Below are positions 17,700-27,324 of a stretch of DNA of 64,000 nucleotides, piece by piece. The notes beneath the pieces were generated by a model, which saw only the letters and a list, made by a program, of their open reading frames with translations, searched no databases and was not told the DNA's origin. The DNA comes from Shewanella sairae (GTDB lineage Bacteria > Pseudomonadota > Gammaproteobacteria > Enterobacterales > Shewanellaceae): assembly GCF_023283535.1 (NCBI RefSeq), contig NZ_JAKILT010000019.1, positions 1 to 64,000 on the forward strand, given 5' to 3'. A program made the translations under genes and the position numbers. Position 1 is the stretch's first letter. The number at the start of each line of letters is the position of its first letter.

Positions 17700-18824
17700 T
17701 TATCTTTCACTTATAGGGTTAACTTTGCGTGGCTCGCTACCTGTGTAGTCAGCACTTGGGCGGATAATGCGGTTGTTTGAGCGTTGCTCCATCACGTGCG
17801 CCGCCCAACCCGTTAGGCGTGAACAAACAAATATTGGGGTAAACAGCTTAGTTGGAATGCCCATGAAATGGTAAGCCGATGCATGGAAGAAATCAGCGTT
17901 ACAGAATAGCTTCTTGGTGTCCCACATAAACTCTTCACAGGCGACTGAGATATCGTAAAGTGAGGTGTCACCAAACTCATTTGCCAACTTTTCAGACCAA
18001 GCTTTGATGATCACGTTACGAGGATCTGACGTGCGATAAATCGCATGACCAAAGCCCATGATCTTTTCTTTGCGCTCAAGCATGCCAGCCATTTGGATTT
18101 TTGCATCTTCAGGTGAGCTAAACTGCTGGATCATATCCATTGCCGCTTCGTTCGCGCCGCCATGCAATGGGCCGCGCAGTGTGCCGATTGCGCCAGTAAT
18201 ACACGAGAACATATCTGATAAGGTTGATGCACATACACGAGCGGTAAAGGTTGATGCGTTAAACTCATGCTCTGCGTATAAAATCAGCGACACATCCATT
18301 ACGCGGCGGTGCTGCTCTGATGGTGCTTTGCCATTAAGTAGGTGCAAGAAGTGACCACCAATTGAGTCTTCATCGGTTACGCAGTCAATCTCTACACCTT
18401 CATGAGAGAACTTGTACCAGTAACACATGATGGCCGGAAACGCGGCTAATAAGCGGTTTGCCGCTTGGTTTTGCTCGCTAAAGTCATTTTCTGGCTCAAG
18501 ATTACCCAAGAATGAACAACCAGTGCGCATGACGTCCATTGGGTGGGCGTCTGCTGGAATGCGTTGCAGCACCTCTTTTAGTGCCTGTGGAAGATCGCGC
18601 TGGGCAAAGAGTTCGGTTTTATAATGATCAAGCTGGGTTTGATTAGGTAGCTCGCCGTTAAATAGCAAGTAAGCCACTTCTTCAAATGAAGCGTTATCAG
18701 CAAGATCTGATACGTCATAACCACAATAGGTTAAGCCAGAGCCTGACTTACCTACAGTACATAAAGATGTTTCACCTGCGCTTTGACCACGTAGACCTGC
18801 GCCACCAATCTTTTTATCAACCAT
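17700..18824 (-). CDS. prpC: 2-methylcitrate synthase PrpC
   Basis: A citrate-synthase-family protein of 374 residues that condenses propionyl-CoA with oxaloacetate. Conserved active-site segments are G-P-L-H-G-G-A-N-E-A-A (His near 220), M-G-F-G-H-A-I-Y-R-T (His near 260) and the C-terminal E-Q-R-S-N-N-R-I-I-R-P. The short length and position between prpB and acnD favour methylcitrate synthase over the TCA enzyme. ATG 18824 is preceded by AGGAAGAG. Confidence 0.95.
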   Translation of the reverse strand: MVDKKIGGAGLRGQSAGETSLCTVGKSGSGLTYCGYDVSDLADNASFEEVAYLLFNGELPNQTQLDHYKTELFAQRDLPQALKEVLQRIPADAHPMDVMRTGCSFLGNLEPENDFSEQNQAANRLLAAFPAIMCYWYKFSHEGVEIDCVTDEDSIGGHFLHLLNGKAPSEQHRRVMDVSLILYAEHEFNASTFTARVCASTLSDMFSCITGAIGTLRGPLHGGANEAAMDMIQQFSSPEDAKIQMAGMLERKEKIMGFGHAIYRTSDPRNVIIKAWSEKLANEFGDTSLYDISVACEEFMWDTKKLFCNADFFHASAYHFMGIPTKLFTPIFVCSRLTGWAAHVMEQRSNNRIIRPSADYTGSEPRKVNPISER

Positions 18825-19032
18825 TGCTCTCTTCCTTTTATTTGTTTACCCGTCAGCCGTAGCTGCAGGTTATTTTTATATTTATTACGTTTGCGCTTAT
18901 CCATCATGCAAACGTTTGTAAGGTTTTATCGAATAGGTACTTCTCAATATTTGGCAGCTTAGCGAATGGCAAACATATGCTTTACTGCCGTTTTACTTAA
19001 TTCATTTATTGCCTATTACCGCTAGTCAGCAG

Positions 19033-19911
19033 TTACAGGTTCTTTCCTTCAGCAAATAGCTTATCTAACTTTTGTTCGTAATCGTGGTAACCCAAGTAAT
19101 CGTATAGATCCATACGTGTTTGCATTGAATCTACTACTGCTTTTTGGTCGCCATTTTCTAAAATTGAGCTGTACACCATCTCAGCCGCTTTATTCATGGC
19201 TCTAAAGGCACTTAATGGATATAACACCATTGATGCGCCCCACTCGCCTAGTTGCTCTTTATTCCACAATTCGGTTTGGCCAAATTCAGTAATATTGGCA
19301 AGGATAGGTACATCGAGGGCATCAGAAAATGCGCGGTAGTGCTCTTCCGTTTTCACCGCTTCGGCAAAAATACCGTCAGCGCCTGCAGCCACATAGGCTT
19401 TAGCACGGGCAATTGCCGCTTCTAAGCCTTCTTGAGCGAACGAGTCTGTACGCGCCATAATGAAAAAGTCTGGGTCTGTGCGCGCATCTACCGCCGCTTT
19501 AATGCGATCGACCATCTCTTCTGTTGACACAATCTCTTTATTTGGGCGGTGACCACAGCGCTTTTGCGCGACTTGGTCTTCCATGTGCACTGCGGCAGCG
19601 CCGGCTTTTTCCATATCACGAATGGTTTTAGCAATGTTAAACGCGCCGCCCCAACCAGTGTCGATATCAACCATTAACGGCAAGTCACAAGCTGAAGTGA
19701 TGCGCTGCACATCAACAATCACATCGTTAAGCGATGTCATGCCAAGATCCGGTAAACCGTATGATGCATTTGCGACTCCGCCGCCCGATAAGTAGATCGC
19801 CTGATGACCAATCTTTTTCGCCATCATGGCCGAGTAAGCATTGATGGTACCCACGATTTGTAGGGGCTTATTGGCCGCGAGTGCTTCGCGAAACTTCTTT
19901 CCTGCGCTCAT
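19033..19911 (-). CDS. prpB: 2-methylisocitrate lyase PrpB
   Basis: A 292-residue isocitrate-lyase-superfamily enzyme that splits 2-methylisocitrate to pyruvate and succinate. The catalytic K-R-C-G-H motif is near residues 121-125 and Mg-binding acidic residues occur in V-D-I-D-T-G-W-G-G (about 85-93) and H-M-E-D-Q. It is first of the four enzyme genes, 97 bases after the GntR regulator. The start ATG 19911 has AAGGAA upstream. Confidence 0.96.
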   Translation of the reverse strand: MSAGKKFREALAANKPLQIVGTINAYSAMMAKKIGHQAIYLSGGGVANASYGLPDLGMTSLNDVIVDVQRITSACDLPLMVDIDTGWGGAFNIAKTIRDMEKAGAAAVHMEDQVAQKRCGHRPNKEIVSTEEMVDRIKAAVDARTDPDFFIMARTDSFAQEGLEAAIARAKAYVAAGADGIFAEAVKTEEHYRAFSDALDVPILANITEFGQTELWNKEQLGEWGASMVLYPLSAFRAMNKAAEMVYSSILENGDQKAVVDSMQTRMDLYDYLGYHDYEQKLDKLFAEGKNL

Positions 19912-20008
19912 GTTGATTCCTTTTGTTTATCGCTCGCTGTACATAAAGTTCAGCATGGCAATATTGATAATGATGTTATAACGGTCAATTGTTGAATTTT
20001 TATGCTGC

Positions 20009-20671
20009 TTAATCATTCGCTAACTTATTTTCGATACTCGATTTTGAGTACAAAATATGGCGACGCATTAGCATTTCAGCTAACTCGGCATCGCGATTAC
20101 AAATCGCTTGAACGATATGTTTATGCTCATCAAAGGCGGTAGTCACTCGCGAGCCAGTCATGCCCAGTTGCACGCGGTACATGCGTACGAGGTGATAAAT
20201 GCCATCAATAAGCATAGAGATTAAATGCTTATTCTTACTGCCTTGAATGATCCGATAATGAAAATCCACATCGCCTGCTTCTTGATAATAACTGCCCGCT
20301 GACTGTACGGTCTCAAAATGGCTGTTGAGTAGCGTTTGTAAATTATCAATTTCTTGATCGGTCATATTTATTGCCGCAAGCCTTGCCGCCATGCCCTCAA
20401 GAGATTCACGCACTTGATAAAGCTCAAGTAATCCTGCTGGCGTTAAACTTACCACTCGTGCGCCAACATTGGCTTTGCGCTCTACCAGGTGGCTTGCTTC
20501 TAAACGATTAATCGCTTCGCGAATAACTGCGCGGCTTACGCTGTATTTTGTCGACAACTCGGTTTCACTCAGCTTGGAGCCCTGCTCGATCTCGCCTTCC
20601 ACTATCGCTTTGCGTAGCTGAAAGAAGGTTTTATCTGCGCTGGTAACCGGCTGTTCGTTAAAGAATGTCAT
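20009..20671 (-). CDS. GntR/FCD-family regulator of the propionate operon
   Basis: About 220 residues: an N-terminal winged helix (L-R-K-A-I-V-E-G-E-I-x-x-G-S-K-L-S-E-T-E-L, then Y-S-V-S-R-A-V-I-R-E-A-I-N-R-L) and a C-terminal all-helical FCD ligand-binding domain with D-V-D-F-H and H-x-x-I-V-Q-A metal/ligand residues. It heads the prp operon and is probably autoregulated: two TTGTCGACAA palindromes, the classic FadR-subfamily operator shape, lie directly upstream. In Shewanella such a regulator of prp genes has been called PrpQ; I give this as likely, not certain. ATG 20671 is preferred; an in-frame TTG at 20677 is possible. The likely effector is a methylcitrate-pathway intermediate. Confidence 0.88.
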   Translation of the reverse strand: MTFFNEQPVTSADKTFFQLRKAIVEGEIEQGSKLSETELSTKYSVSRAVIREAINRLEASHLVERKANVGARVVSLTPAGLLELYQVRESLEGMAARLAAINMTDQEIDNLQTLLNSHFETVQSAGSYYQEAGDVDFHYRIIQGSKNKHLISMLIDGIYHLVRMYRVQLGMTGSRVTTAFDEHKHIVQAICNRDAELAEMLMRRHILYSKSSIENKLAND

Positions 20672-20700
20672 TGGCAAAATAGAATATTAGCTCTTAATGG

Positions 20701-20712
20701 ATTGTCGACAAT
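20701..20712. promoter_or_regulatory. GntR-type operator 1 upstream of the prp operon
   Basis: The perfect 12-base palindrome ATTGTCGACAAT begins 29 bases before the regulator's start codon. A second copy of its core lies 53 bases away. Spacing and symmetry fit cooperative binding of the GntR/FCD dimer encoded next door. Confidence 0.8.
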
Positions 20713-20753
20713 CTAGCCATTATTATAATTATAGTCAACAGTAAACCAACAAA

Positions 20754-20763
20754 TTGTCGACAA
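20754..20763. promoter_or_regulatory. GntR-type operator 2 upstream of the prp operon
   Basis: A perfect TTGTCGACAA palindrome, the same core as operator 1. The sequence between the two sites is AT-rich (TATTATAATTATAG) and likely contains the promoter, so the repressor could trap it between two dimers. Confidence 0.78.
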
Positions 20764-22045
20764 AGTAAGAGTAAAGTCTAAGGGACAGGTTTTAACCAGT
20801 TGGCGAATTAAGGCACAAAAATTTTACAGTTTTTCATCGAAATGAGATGGGTTAGTTCAAGGTGATTAATAGTATTTGAATGATGAATTAGTTAGGTAGT
20901 ACAGCTTTAACAACTGACTGCTTTGGGGATTAAAGCTGTGATGCTCGGATCATTAAATAAGCTCAAGCTAGCGGCTTGATATAAAAATGCAGCACCTAAG
21001 CACTGCATTTCTTGTGAAGCCTTGGTTCGGTATTTTAGCCCTAAGCCAATTGCCTACTTTAATAAAAATTTCGCTTTATTGACCGCTTTCGTGGTTTCAG
21101 CCTCAACTTCAGTAACTCCCCTTACAAACTCTTAGCTATAACTGTAACCTTCAACAATGCCAAAGGTGCAAATGTCATCAGCTTATGAAGCTGCAAGGTA
21201 TTAACTCATTAAACTTGACCAGTCGCCATAAAAGCAATTAATAGCAATTCGGCTATAATTTGCCAAGATAAAAAGGCTGCCTGACTTTACAGTGTTGTTA
21301 AGCAATTTTGCCCCTTTTTTGTTTCAAATTAGACAGAAAACAAAGCTTCATAACTACAACTGTAATAATTTCGTTACAGTCAGCACTGTTATGATGAAAT
21401 AATCTTGAATACATAACCTGCAGTAGATTGTTTTTATTAAACTTTGACAAGAATAAGAATAAGAATATGCATAGGCGAATTAATATTGCCGCTGTGAATA
21501 TTCGTGTACTTATAGAAATTAACCCCCTATTTACTCAAACTTACTCTAGGATAAAAGTAAAATAGAACCTACAAGCAAATCGATAATTTTCCATAATAAG
21601 TCCCCAAAATATAACTATCTAAGTCTTATAGTCACTAGCTTCAGTAATAACTCATCTTTAAATTTAAACCAGCAATCTTCAACAAGGTAGCGACTCTTTT
21701 TCATCGAATAACTTATATCAAGTTATGAATAGTATTTTTACCAACACTATCAAGAAGAACCCTTACATACTAACCCTAGGCATTCTAATTTAAACAACAA
21801 AAACGACTTGCCGTGTTATTAGTGCTATATGCAATTTAAAATTACACACTACAAACAAGCAACAACTGGTAACACCAATGGGAAACTGATGAATAATGAA
21901 AGAGTTACAGCACTCCATTTTAACGAAGAGAGCCATAAAATGTGGGTTACATATACGACATCACTTCCAGAGGAAATAAATGGCGTTAATAACCAACTAT
22001 ATTTAGGAATATTAATTTATCTAAAAAAAAACAACGGAACACGTT
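20764..22045. other. Long AT-rich gap between the prp operon and the XRE-EAL module
   Basis: Nearly 1.3 kb without a convincing gene. It contains one terminator-like hairpin (AAATGCAG/CTGCATTT at 20985-21010). Base composition becomes strongly AT-rich from about 21.3 kb, matching the following two genes. A 105-codon frame at 21829-22146 has no ribosome-binding site and overlaps the HTH gene in another frame, so I leave it uncalled. The region may be decayed or acquired DNA. Confidence 0.4.
20985..21010. terminator. Terminator-like hairpin in the prp upstream gap
   Basis: AAATGCAG and CTGCATTT pair around a 10-base loop, with short A/T runs at both sides. No obvious gene ends here, so it may be a remnant of a lost transcription unit. 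Confidence 0.4.
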
Positions 22046-23041
22046 ATGACCTGTACAAATTACTGTTACACAAAAAACAACTGTTACACAAAAAACAAGC
22101 GACGCCATGTTTTTTCAACATTCCTGAGAAATGTACGAGAAAATAATCTAATTTCTCAGGAACAGCTTTGTTTAGAACTTAGAGATCATAGCAGTTTGTT
22201 TTATAATTTAGATTCCATTACTGTAAGTAGATGGGAAAGGGGGGTGAATATCCCCTCTCTTGCCAAACAAGCTAAAATCGTTGAATTATATGACAATGAA
22301 TTGACTTGTATTTATGCATGTGACCAGAAGTTCCTTCAAGAGTCGACTCATTTAATTAAATGTCATTCTAATCAGCAGAAATCCATCCACCCCTACTATA
22401 AGAATGATGAATATAATATACAAACAATAGACATTAAAGATGATAGTTTTTATCTCGTATTGAGAATGATCCTGCGATATGAGGGCAATCCTACTTTAAT
22501 GTTACAGCCACCATTACAAGAGTTTGATAGCTTAAACGATTTAAAGATTTCTGTGGCAACTGCGGTTAATGGCCAAATTGTTGGGCATTGCCTTTTTCTT
22601 ACAACAACTGAAAATGTACTAACCGAGATAATAGATACAAGTAAAGACTTAAGCGCAATTATAAACAGTAACAATGATAATGAACATGATGCAATGCTGG
22701 TATTTTCATCTTCAGGTGCAACAAAACAAGTTGAGAATAGCATCATGTCGACCTATCTTCACCATTTTTCACAACAGAGGAAAATGCGTTGCCTTTGCTT
22801 TTATACATGCGATGGTAATTTAGCAAAGACATTAAACCTCGCAAAATTAAAGACATACAGAGTTACAAAAGTAAAGTTTCAGGGAAGAATCATAAATATA
22901 AGATCCTATTTATTAAAGAGATCAGAGTTAATGGCTAATCGTTTTTTACTAAAGTTGGCAATAATCACACCGAAGCAACTAGGTTGCCTGTTAGGAGCAA
23001 ATACAAAGGAACAAGTTCATGAATGTACTCATTGTCGATAA
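22046..23041 (+). CDS. XRE-type HTH protein with an unknown C-terminal domain
   Basis: 331 residues. Residues about 27-83 form a Cro/C1-type HTH: F-L-R-N-V-R-E-N-N-L-I-S-Q-E-Q-L-C-L-E-L, then S-I-T-V-S-R-W-E-R-G-V-N-I-P-S-L-A-K as recognition region. Residues 115-310 form one compact alpha/beta domain. Its pattern (hydrophobic strands, then V-E-N-S-I-M-S-T-Y-L helix and L-A-K-L-K-T-Y-R) faintly recalls a GNAT fold, but I cannot confirm this. ATG 22046 has GGAA six bases upstream and is the only start before the HTH. The extreme N-terminus contains a tandem C-Y-T-K-N repeat created by an 18-bp DNA duplication. The 3' end overlaps the EAL gene by 23 bases, so the pair is co-translated. Codon use is much more AT-rich than in neighbours, suggesting acquisition. 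Confidence 0.65.
   Translation: MTCTNYCYTKNNCYTKNKRRHVFSTFLRNVRENNLISQEQLCLELRDHSSLFYNLDSITVSRWERGVNIPSLAKQAKIVELYDNELTCIYACDQKFLQESTHLIKCHSNQQKSIHPYYKNDEYNIQTIDIKDDSFYLVLRMILRYEGNPTLMLQPPLQEFDSLNDLKISVATAVNGQIVGHCLFLTTTENVLTEIIDTSKDLSAIINSNNDNEHDAMLVFSSSGATKQVENSIMSTYLHHFSQQRKMRCLCFYTCDGNLAKTLNLAKLKTYRVTKVKFQGRIINIRSYLLKRSELMANRFLLKLAIITPKQLGCLLGANTKEQVHECTHCR
22063..22098 (+). repeat. Two perfect 18-bp tandem repeats in the HTH gene
   Basis: CTGTTACACAAAAAACAA occurs twice back to back (22063-22080 and 22081-22098). The unit length is a multiple of three, so gain or loss of a copy keeps frame. It encodes the low-complexity segment before the HTH domain. Confidence 0.95.
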
Positions 23042-24218
23042 ATGCAAATTCGCGAGGAGTATAACAAGAGCAAAGTTTTCTGAAGTCTTTAAGGGGCTAG
23101 ACGTCGTGTTTGAAAACGCTGAAAACAGTAAATCTGCAATTAGTTCGCTAGATAATACACAAACAATAGGTTGCTCCAGAATAAACCTGCTCATTATAGA
23201 TTTGAGCATCATGCTCGATGATAAGTTTACTCTTATAAACTATATGGTTGGGGTTAAGGACTATTTTAAGCCAGTCATCATTATTGGACTTGCCGACAAT
23301 TGTTTATTTGAGTTTGTTTCGAATAATGCTTTAGAGTTGAATTTGAATTTGGCTGACATAATTAAAACACCTTTAAAACATGCCGATATTTATAATATTG
23401 TAACAAACAAAAAATGTAAACTCAGCTCAAATAAACCGTCTGACAATATTGGTTTTATTTTTGGCGCTACATGTATAAAAGAAGATTTCAACAAGAAAAA
23501 CCTATGTCTTTACTATCAACCCAAAGTAGATATTAAAACAAAAAAAGTTGTCGGATTTGAAGTGCTATCCAGAATAAAAACAAATAACAACACCATATAT
23601 CCAGATGAATTCATCCCTTTATTAGAAAAAGAAAAGCAAAGCTATAAGCTAACAAAATTCGTTTTTAAAAAAGCACTTAACCATTGGGAAAGCATACCTA
23701 GTCTTAAAGATTACAATCTATCGATAAACATAAGTGCTGACGATCTACGCCGAGAAGGTTTTGTCGAGGAAATAATTAATCACTATGGAAAGCATAGAGA
23801 TATTGATATGACATTTGAACTAACGGAGTATGCTCCAATAGAAAATGAATTTCTAACCTTTGAATCAATCAACAAGATTATTGCTAGTGGAATAAGATTT
23901 TCTCTAGATGATTTTGGTAAAAGTTACTCGAATTTAAAGAGGTTAGATTCCATTCCATTTGACGAAATCAAAATAGATAAAGCTTTCGTGTTTGACATAG
24001 ATGTGAATCGTCAACATCAAGCCATTGTGGAAGCTATAATCGAACTTGGAAGTAAATTGAATATTAAGGTTACTGCAGAAGGCGTCGAAACTCACCTTGT
24101 TTTAGATATGTTATATAAAATGAATTGCCAGTATGTGCAAGGGTACTACTATAGTAGACCATTATCAGCATCAGAGTTATTACCTTGGATTGAAAATTAC
24201 AATAAAAAATTCCAATAA
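23019..24218 (+). CDS. Receiver-like/EAL c-di-GMP phosphodiesterase
   Basis: 399 residues. The N-terminus resembles a response-regulator receiver: acidic Asp7, candidate phospho-acceptor Asp61 in N-L-L-I-I-D, and Lys116 in I-I-K-T-P. The C-terminal EAL domain (about 150-395) keeps the catalytic set: E-V-L-S-R at 181-185 in place of E-A-L-x-R, Asn237 in S-I-N-I-S, Glu267 in F-E-L-T-E, Asp297-Asp298 in L-D-D-F-G, Lys318 in I-K-I-D, Glu354 in A-E-G-V-E-T, and Gln374 in Y-V-Q-G. It should therefore hydrolyse c-di-GMP. No histidine kinase is adjacent; the partner is the overlapping HTH gene. ATG 23019 follows AAAGGAAC. Layout resembles VieA-type proteins without the DNA-binding domain, which is here on a separate gene. 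Confidence 0.87.
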   Translation: MNVLIVDKCKFARSITRAKFSEVFKGLDVVFENAENSKSAISSLDNTQTIGCSRINLLIIDLSIMLDDKFTLINYMVGVKDYFKPVIIIGLADNCLFEFVSNNALELNLNLADIIKTPLKHADIYNIVTNKKCKLSSNKPSDNIGFIFGATCIKEDFNKKNLCLYYQPKVDIKTKKVVGFEVLSRIKTNNNTIYPDEFIPLLEKEKQSYKLTKFVFKKALNHWESIPSLKDYNLSINISADDLRREGFVEEIINHYGKHRDIDMTFELTEYAPIENEFLTFESINKIIASGIRFSLDDFGKSYSNLKRLDSIPFDEIKIDKAFVFDIDVNRQHQAIVEAIIELGSKLNIKVTAEGVETHLVLDMLYKMNCQYVQGYYYSRPLSASELLPWIENYNKKFQ

Positions 24219-24470
24219 CTGCTATAACATTACTGCTAATCAACTTGAATATTACGAGTACAATACAAAGCCAAGGGGAATAATACTTTAACCGTACTCT
24301 CACCATCAGCTAGAAATCACATACAGCCTTTCTTAAGTATTACGTTGTTAATAGTTCATCTAACTTTGAGTATCCACATCACTACTCACTTGGAAATTTC
24401 GACTATTCTACTATGGTAAAACTTAACCGCTCATGTAAACTCATAACATACTGACTTATCGGATAAGTTC

Positions 24471-27176
24471 ATGAGCCAACGTACCCTTCATACCCTGTTT
24501 AAGCCTAAATCTGTTGCCATTATTGGCGCCTCTAATAAACCTAAACGTGCCGGCAACGTGTTGATGAAAAACCTGCTATCGGGTGGGTTTTCTGGGCCGA
24601 TTATGCCAGTGACACCAAAATATGAAGCGGTGATGGGCGTACTCGCTTATCCCAATATTGAAGCGCTGCCGTTAAAACCCGATTTAGCGATTGTTTGCAC
24701 CGCTGCAGCCAGTGTGCCGGCAATCATCGAAACCCTGGCGCAGTTTGGCTGTAAAGTGGCGATTGTCATGGCCTCTGGCCTTGCGGATGAAGTCACCGAA
24801 GATGGCACTAGTTTATTAACCCAAACTCAAGAAAATGCCCACCGTTACGGTATGCGTATTTTAGGTCCAAATAGCTTAGGCATGATCTTGCCTAATTTAG
24901 GTTTGAACGCCAGTTTGGCTCACACCGCCGCCCTCCCCGGTAGAATCGCTTTTGTGTCGCAATCAGCCGCTATTTGCACCACAGTACTCGACTGGGCCAA
25001 TAATAAAGGCATTGGCTTTTCCTCGTTTATTTCACTTGGTGATGCCAACGACATTAACTTTGATGAACTCCTCGATTACTTAGGCCGAGATTCTAAAACC
25101 GATGCCATTTTACTTTATATCGACTCAGTAAATGAAAAACGTCATTTTCTCTCAGCAGCGCGCGCAGCCTCGCGTAACAAGCCTATTTTAGTGATTAAGT
25201 CTGGTCGGAGTATTGAGGGGACCAGTGCGGCTAAGCTGCATACCGGAGGCCTCACAGGTAATGATGCGGTTTATGAAGCCGCTTTTAGACGAGCCGGTAT
25301 GCTAAGAGTTAACGATCTAATTGAGCTGTTTGCTGCTGTAGAAACCTTAGCCCACTCTAGACCACTGCAAGGTGAGCGACTCGGGATCATCAGTAACGGC
25401 GGCGGCCCCGCGGTACTTGCACTTGATGAACTTATTTTAGGCGGTGGCAAGCTACCGCTATTGTCTGCAGAGATCTACCAGCGACTCAATGCACTGCTGC
25501 CAAAAAGCTGGTCTGGACAAAACCCGGTTGATATCGGTGGCGATGCCAATTCCGTTCGTTATGCCAAAGCACTTGAAATCATGATGGATAGCGAAGATAT
25601 CGATGCCATATTGGTATTGCACTCACCTTCGGCGCTCGGTGAAAGTATTGAGATAGCTGAAGCGATTGCAAAGACCATTGCTAGCCACCCAAACCGCAAC
25701 CGCATTAACGTTTTAACCAACTGGAGCGGCGAGGATTCAGCTTATGAAGCTCGTAAGCTGTTTTCTAAGTCTAGAATTCCAACTTATCGCACGCCAGAAG
25801 GCGCAGTTGGTGCCTTTATGCACATGGTTGAGTACCGCCGCAACCAAAAGTTACTGCAAGAAGTACCACAATCGATTCCAGTTAATATTCCCGCTGATGC
25901 GACATTTGCACGAGAAAAACTGCAACAAGCGCTGGCGCAAGGAAAAACGATTTTAGAAACCCACGAGTCACGTAATATTCTTAATGCATACGGCCTTAAA
26001 ACCATAGACACTTGGTTTACTAATGATGCTAAGCAAGCTGTGGCATTCGCCAATCAAGCCGGCTATCCCGTTGCTTTAAAAGTGCAATCACCGGATATTC
26101 ATCATAAGTCAGATGTGCATGGGGTGGTACTAAACCTAACGTCAGATTTAGAAGTAGAGCAAGCTGCAAAAGCCATGATTGAGCGTGTTATGTCGATTAA
26201 CCCTGACGCCCGCATTGAAGGCTTGATAGTACAGAAAATGGCACTAACAGCTGGGGCACAAGAGATAAGAGTTGCCGTTGCTAATGACCCAGTATTTGGC
26301 CCAGCTATATTGCTCGGTGAAGGCGGCTCTGAGTGGGAGCCGACTAAAGATGCGGTTGTTGCCTTGCCGCCGCTGAATATGACGCTAGCGCGTTATATGG
26401 TGATCCAAGCGCTTAAAACCCAAAAGCTACGTGATAGACACTTACCTTTAGGGCTAAACATGCATGCGCTGTGTGTCATGCTAACTCAAATTTCTCACCT
26501 TATTATTGATTGCCCAGAAATTGCGACTCTCGATTTAAATCCTGTGCTGTGCGCAGGGGAAGACATCACGCTGCTGGATGTCAATATTGGACTGCATACT
26601 GAACCCGTTGATAATGCATCGCGACTTGCTATTTCACCTTATCCAAAAGAGCTTGAACAGATCGCCACATTAAAAAATGGCAACCAAGTTATGTTACGTC
26701 CTATCCTACCTGAGGATGAGCCTAAGCATCTCGCTTTTGATAATTCACTGTCAGATGAGGACAGATACAAACGCTACTTTGGTGTTCGCTCTAAAATGAC
26801 CCATGAGGAAATGGCGGTTTTAACCCAAATTGACTACGCTCGCGAAATGGCTTTTATCGCAACAGCGATTGGTGAAGATGGAGAAGAAACCACTTTAGGC
26901 GCCATTAGGGCGTCAATTGATCCTGATAATACCGAGGCTGAGTTTGCCATGGCCGTACGCAGTAACTATCAAGGCCAAGGCTTAGGTAAGCTATTGCTTG
27001 AAAAACTCGTTAAGTATTATAAAGACAATGATACTCAGGTACTTACAGGGTTCACTATGTTTGAAAATAGGAACATGGCAAGCCTCGCTAAACACTTGGG
27101 CTTTACGGTGACTTTTGATATGGAAGAGCGTTTAATCAATATGCATATGGACTTAAAAGCATCTGCCAGTGAGTAA
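24471..27176 (+). CDS. pat: Protein lysine acetyltransferase Pat (NDP-forming acyl-CoA synthetase-like + GNAT)
   Basis: 901 residues, matching bacterial YfiQ/Pka-type acetyltransferases. Domain order: CoA-binding Rossmann domain (S-V-A-I-I-G-A-S-N near 14-22), succinyl-CoA-ligase-like domains (A-F-V-S-Q-S-A-A-I-C near 163-172; S-N-G-G-G-P-A-V-L-A near 309-318), ATP-grasp-like domain (about 500-715), and C-terminal GNAT domain (V-R-S-N-Y-Q-G-Q-G-L-G-K-L-L near 824-837). The GNAT Q-G-Q-G-L-G loop binds acetyl-CoA. In other bacteria this enzyme acetylates and inactivates acetyl-CoA synthetase and other metabolic enzymes. The synthetase-like part is usually non-catalytic. It is monocistronic. Confidence 0.92.
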   Translation: MSQRTLHTLFKPKSVAIIGASNKPKRAGNVLMKNLLSGGFSGPIMPVTPKYEAVMGVLAYPNIEALPLKPDLAIVCTAAASVPAIIETLAQFGCKVAIVMASGLADEVTEDGTSLLTQTQENAHRYGMRILGPNSLGMILPNLGLNASLAHTAALPGRIAFVSQSAAICTTVLDWANNKGIGFSSFISLGDANDINFDELLDYLGRDSKTDAILLYIDSVNEKRHFLSAARAASRNKPILVIKSGRSIEGTSAAKLHTGGLTGNDAVYEAAFRRAGMLRVNDLIELFAAVETLAHSRPLQGERLGIISNGGGPAVLALDELILGGGKLPLLSAEIYQRLNALLPKSWSGQNPVDIGGDANSVRYAKALEIMMDSEDIDAILVLHSPSALGESIEIAEAIAKTIASHPNRNRINVLTNWSGEDSAYEARKLFSKSRIPTYRTPEGAVGAFMHMVEYRRNQKLLQEVPQSIPVNIPADATFAREKLQQALAQGKTILETHESRNILNAYGLKTIDTWFTNDAKQAVAFANQAGYPVALKVQSPDIHHKSDVHGVVLNLTSDLEVEQAAKAMIERVMSINPDARIEGLIVQKMALTAGAQEIRVAVANDPVFGPAILLGEGGSEWEPTKDAVVALPPLNMTLARYMVIQALKTQKLRDRHLPLGLNMHALCVMLTQISHLIIDCPEIATLDLNPVLCAGEDITLLDVNIGLHTEPVDNASRLAISPYPKELEQIATLKNGNQVMLRPILPEDEPKHLAFDNSLSDEDRYKRYFGVRSKMTHEEMAVLTQIDYAREMAFIATAIGEDGEETTLGAIRASIDPDNTEAEFAMAVRSNYQGQGLGKLLLEKLVKYYKDNDTQVLTGFTMFENRNMASLAKHLGFTVTFDMEERLINMHMDLKASASE

Positions 27177-27228
27177 AGCGTGATTAATAGATGAGTTGAT
27201 GTTAAATAGATGAGATCGGTTAGATATT

Positions 27229-27246
27229 GTCGGGCTAAAGCCCGAC
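27229..27246. repeat. Short REP-like palindrome
   Basis: GTCGGGCT-AA-AGCCCGAC is a perfect 8-bp stem with a 2-base loop, sited between the convergent ends of pat and the diguanylate cyclase gene. It resembles the dispersed GTCGGGCT...AGCCCGAC palindromes common in gammaproteobacteria. It may also act as a transcription end. Confidence 0.7.
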
Positions 27247-27324
27247 CTACAGCTTAATAGCCGAAGATCATTCGGCGATTATTGCTAGCCTTTATTCAGC
27301 CTATCACGTTGATAAAATCATGAG

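Noticed and set aside
21615..21710. A short minus-strand frame (M-K-K-S-R-Y-L-V-E-D-C-W-F) that faintly resembles a transposase fragment
   Set aside because: Only about 30 codons and no diagnostic catalytic motif, so no claim is possible.
21829..22146. A 105-codon frame before and overlapping the HTH gene
   Set aside because: No ribosome-binding site; overlaps the HTH gene in another frame; composition alone does not support coding. A frameshifted longer HTH gene was considered, but the HTH frame has its own well-placed start.
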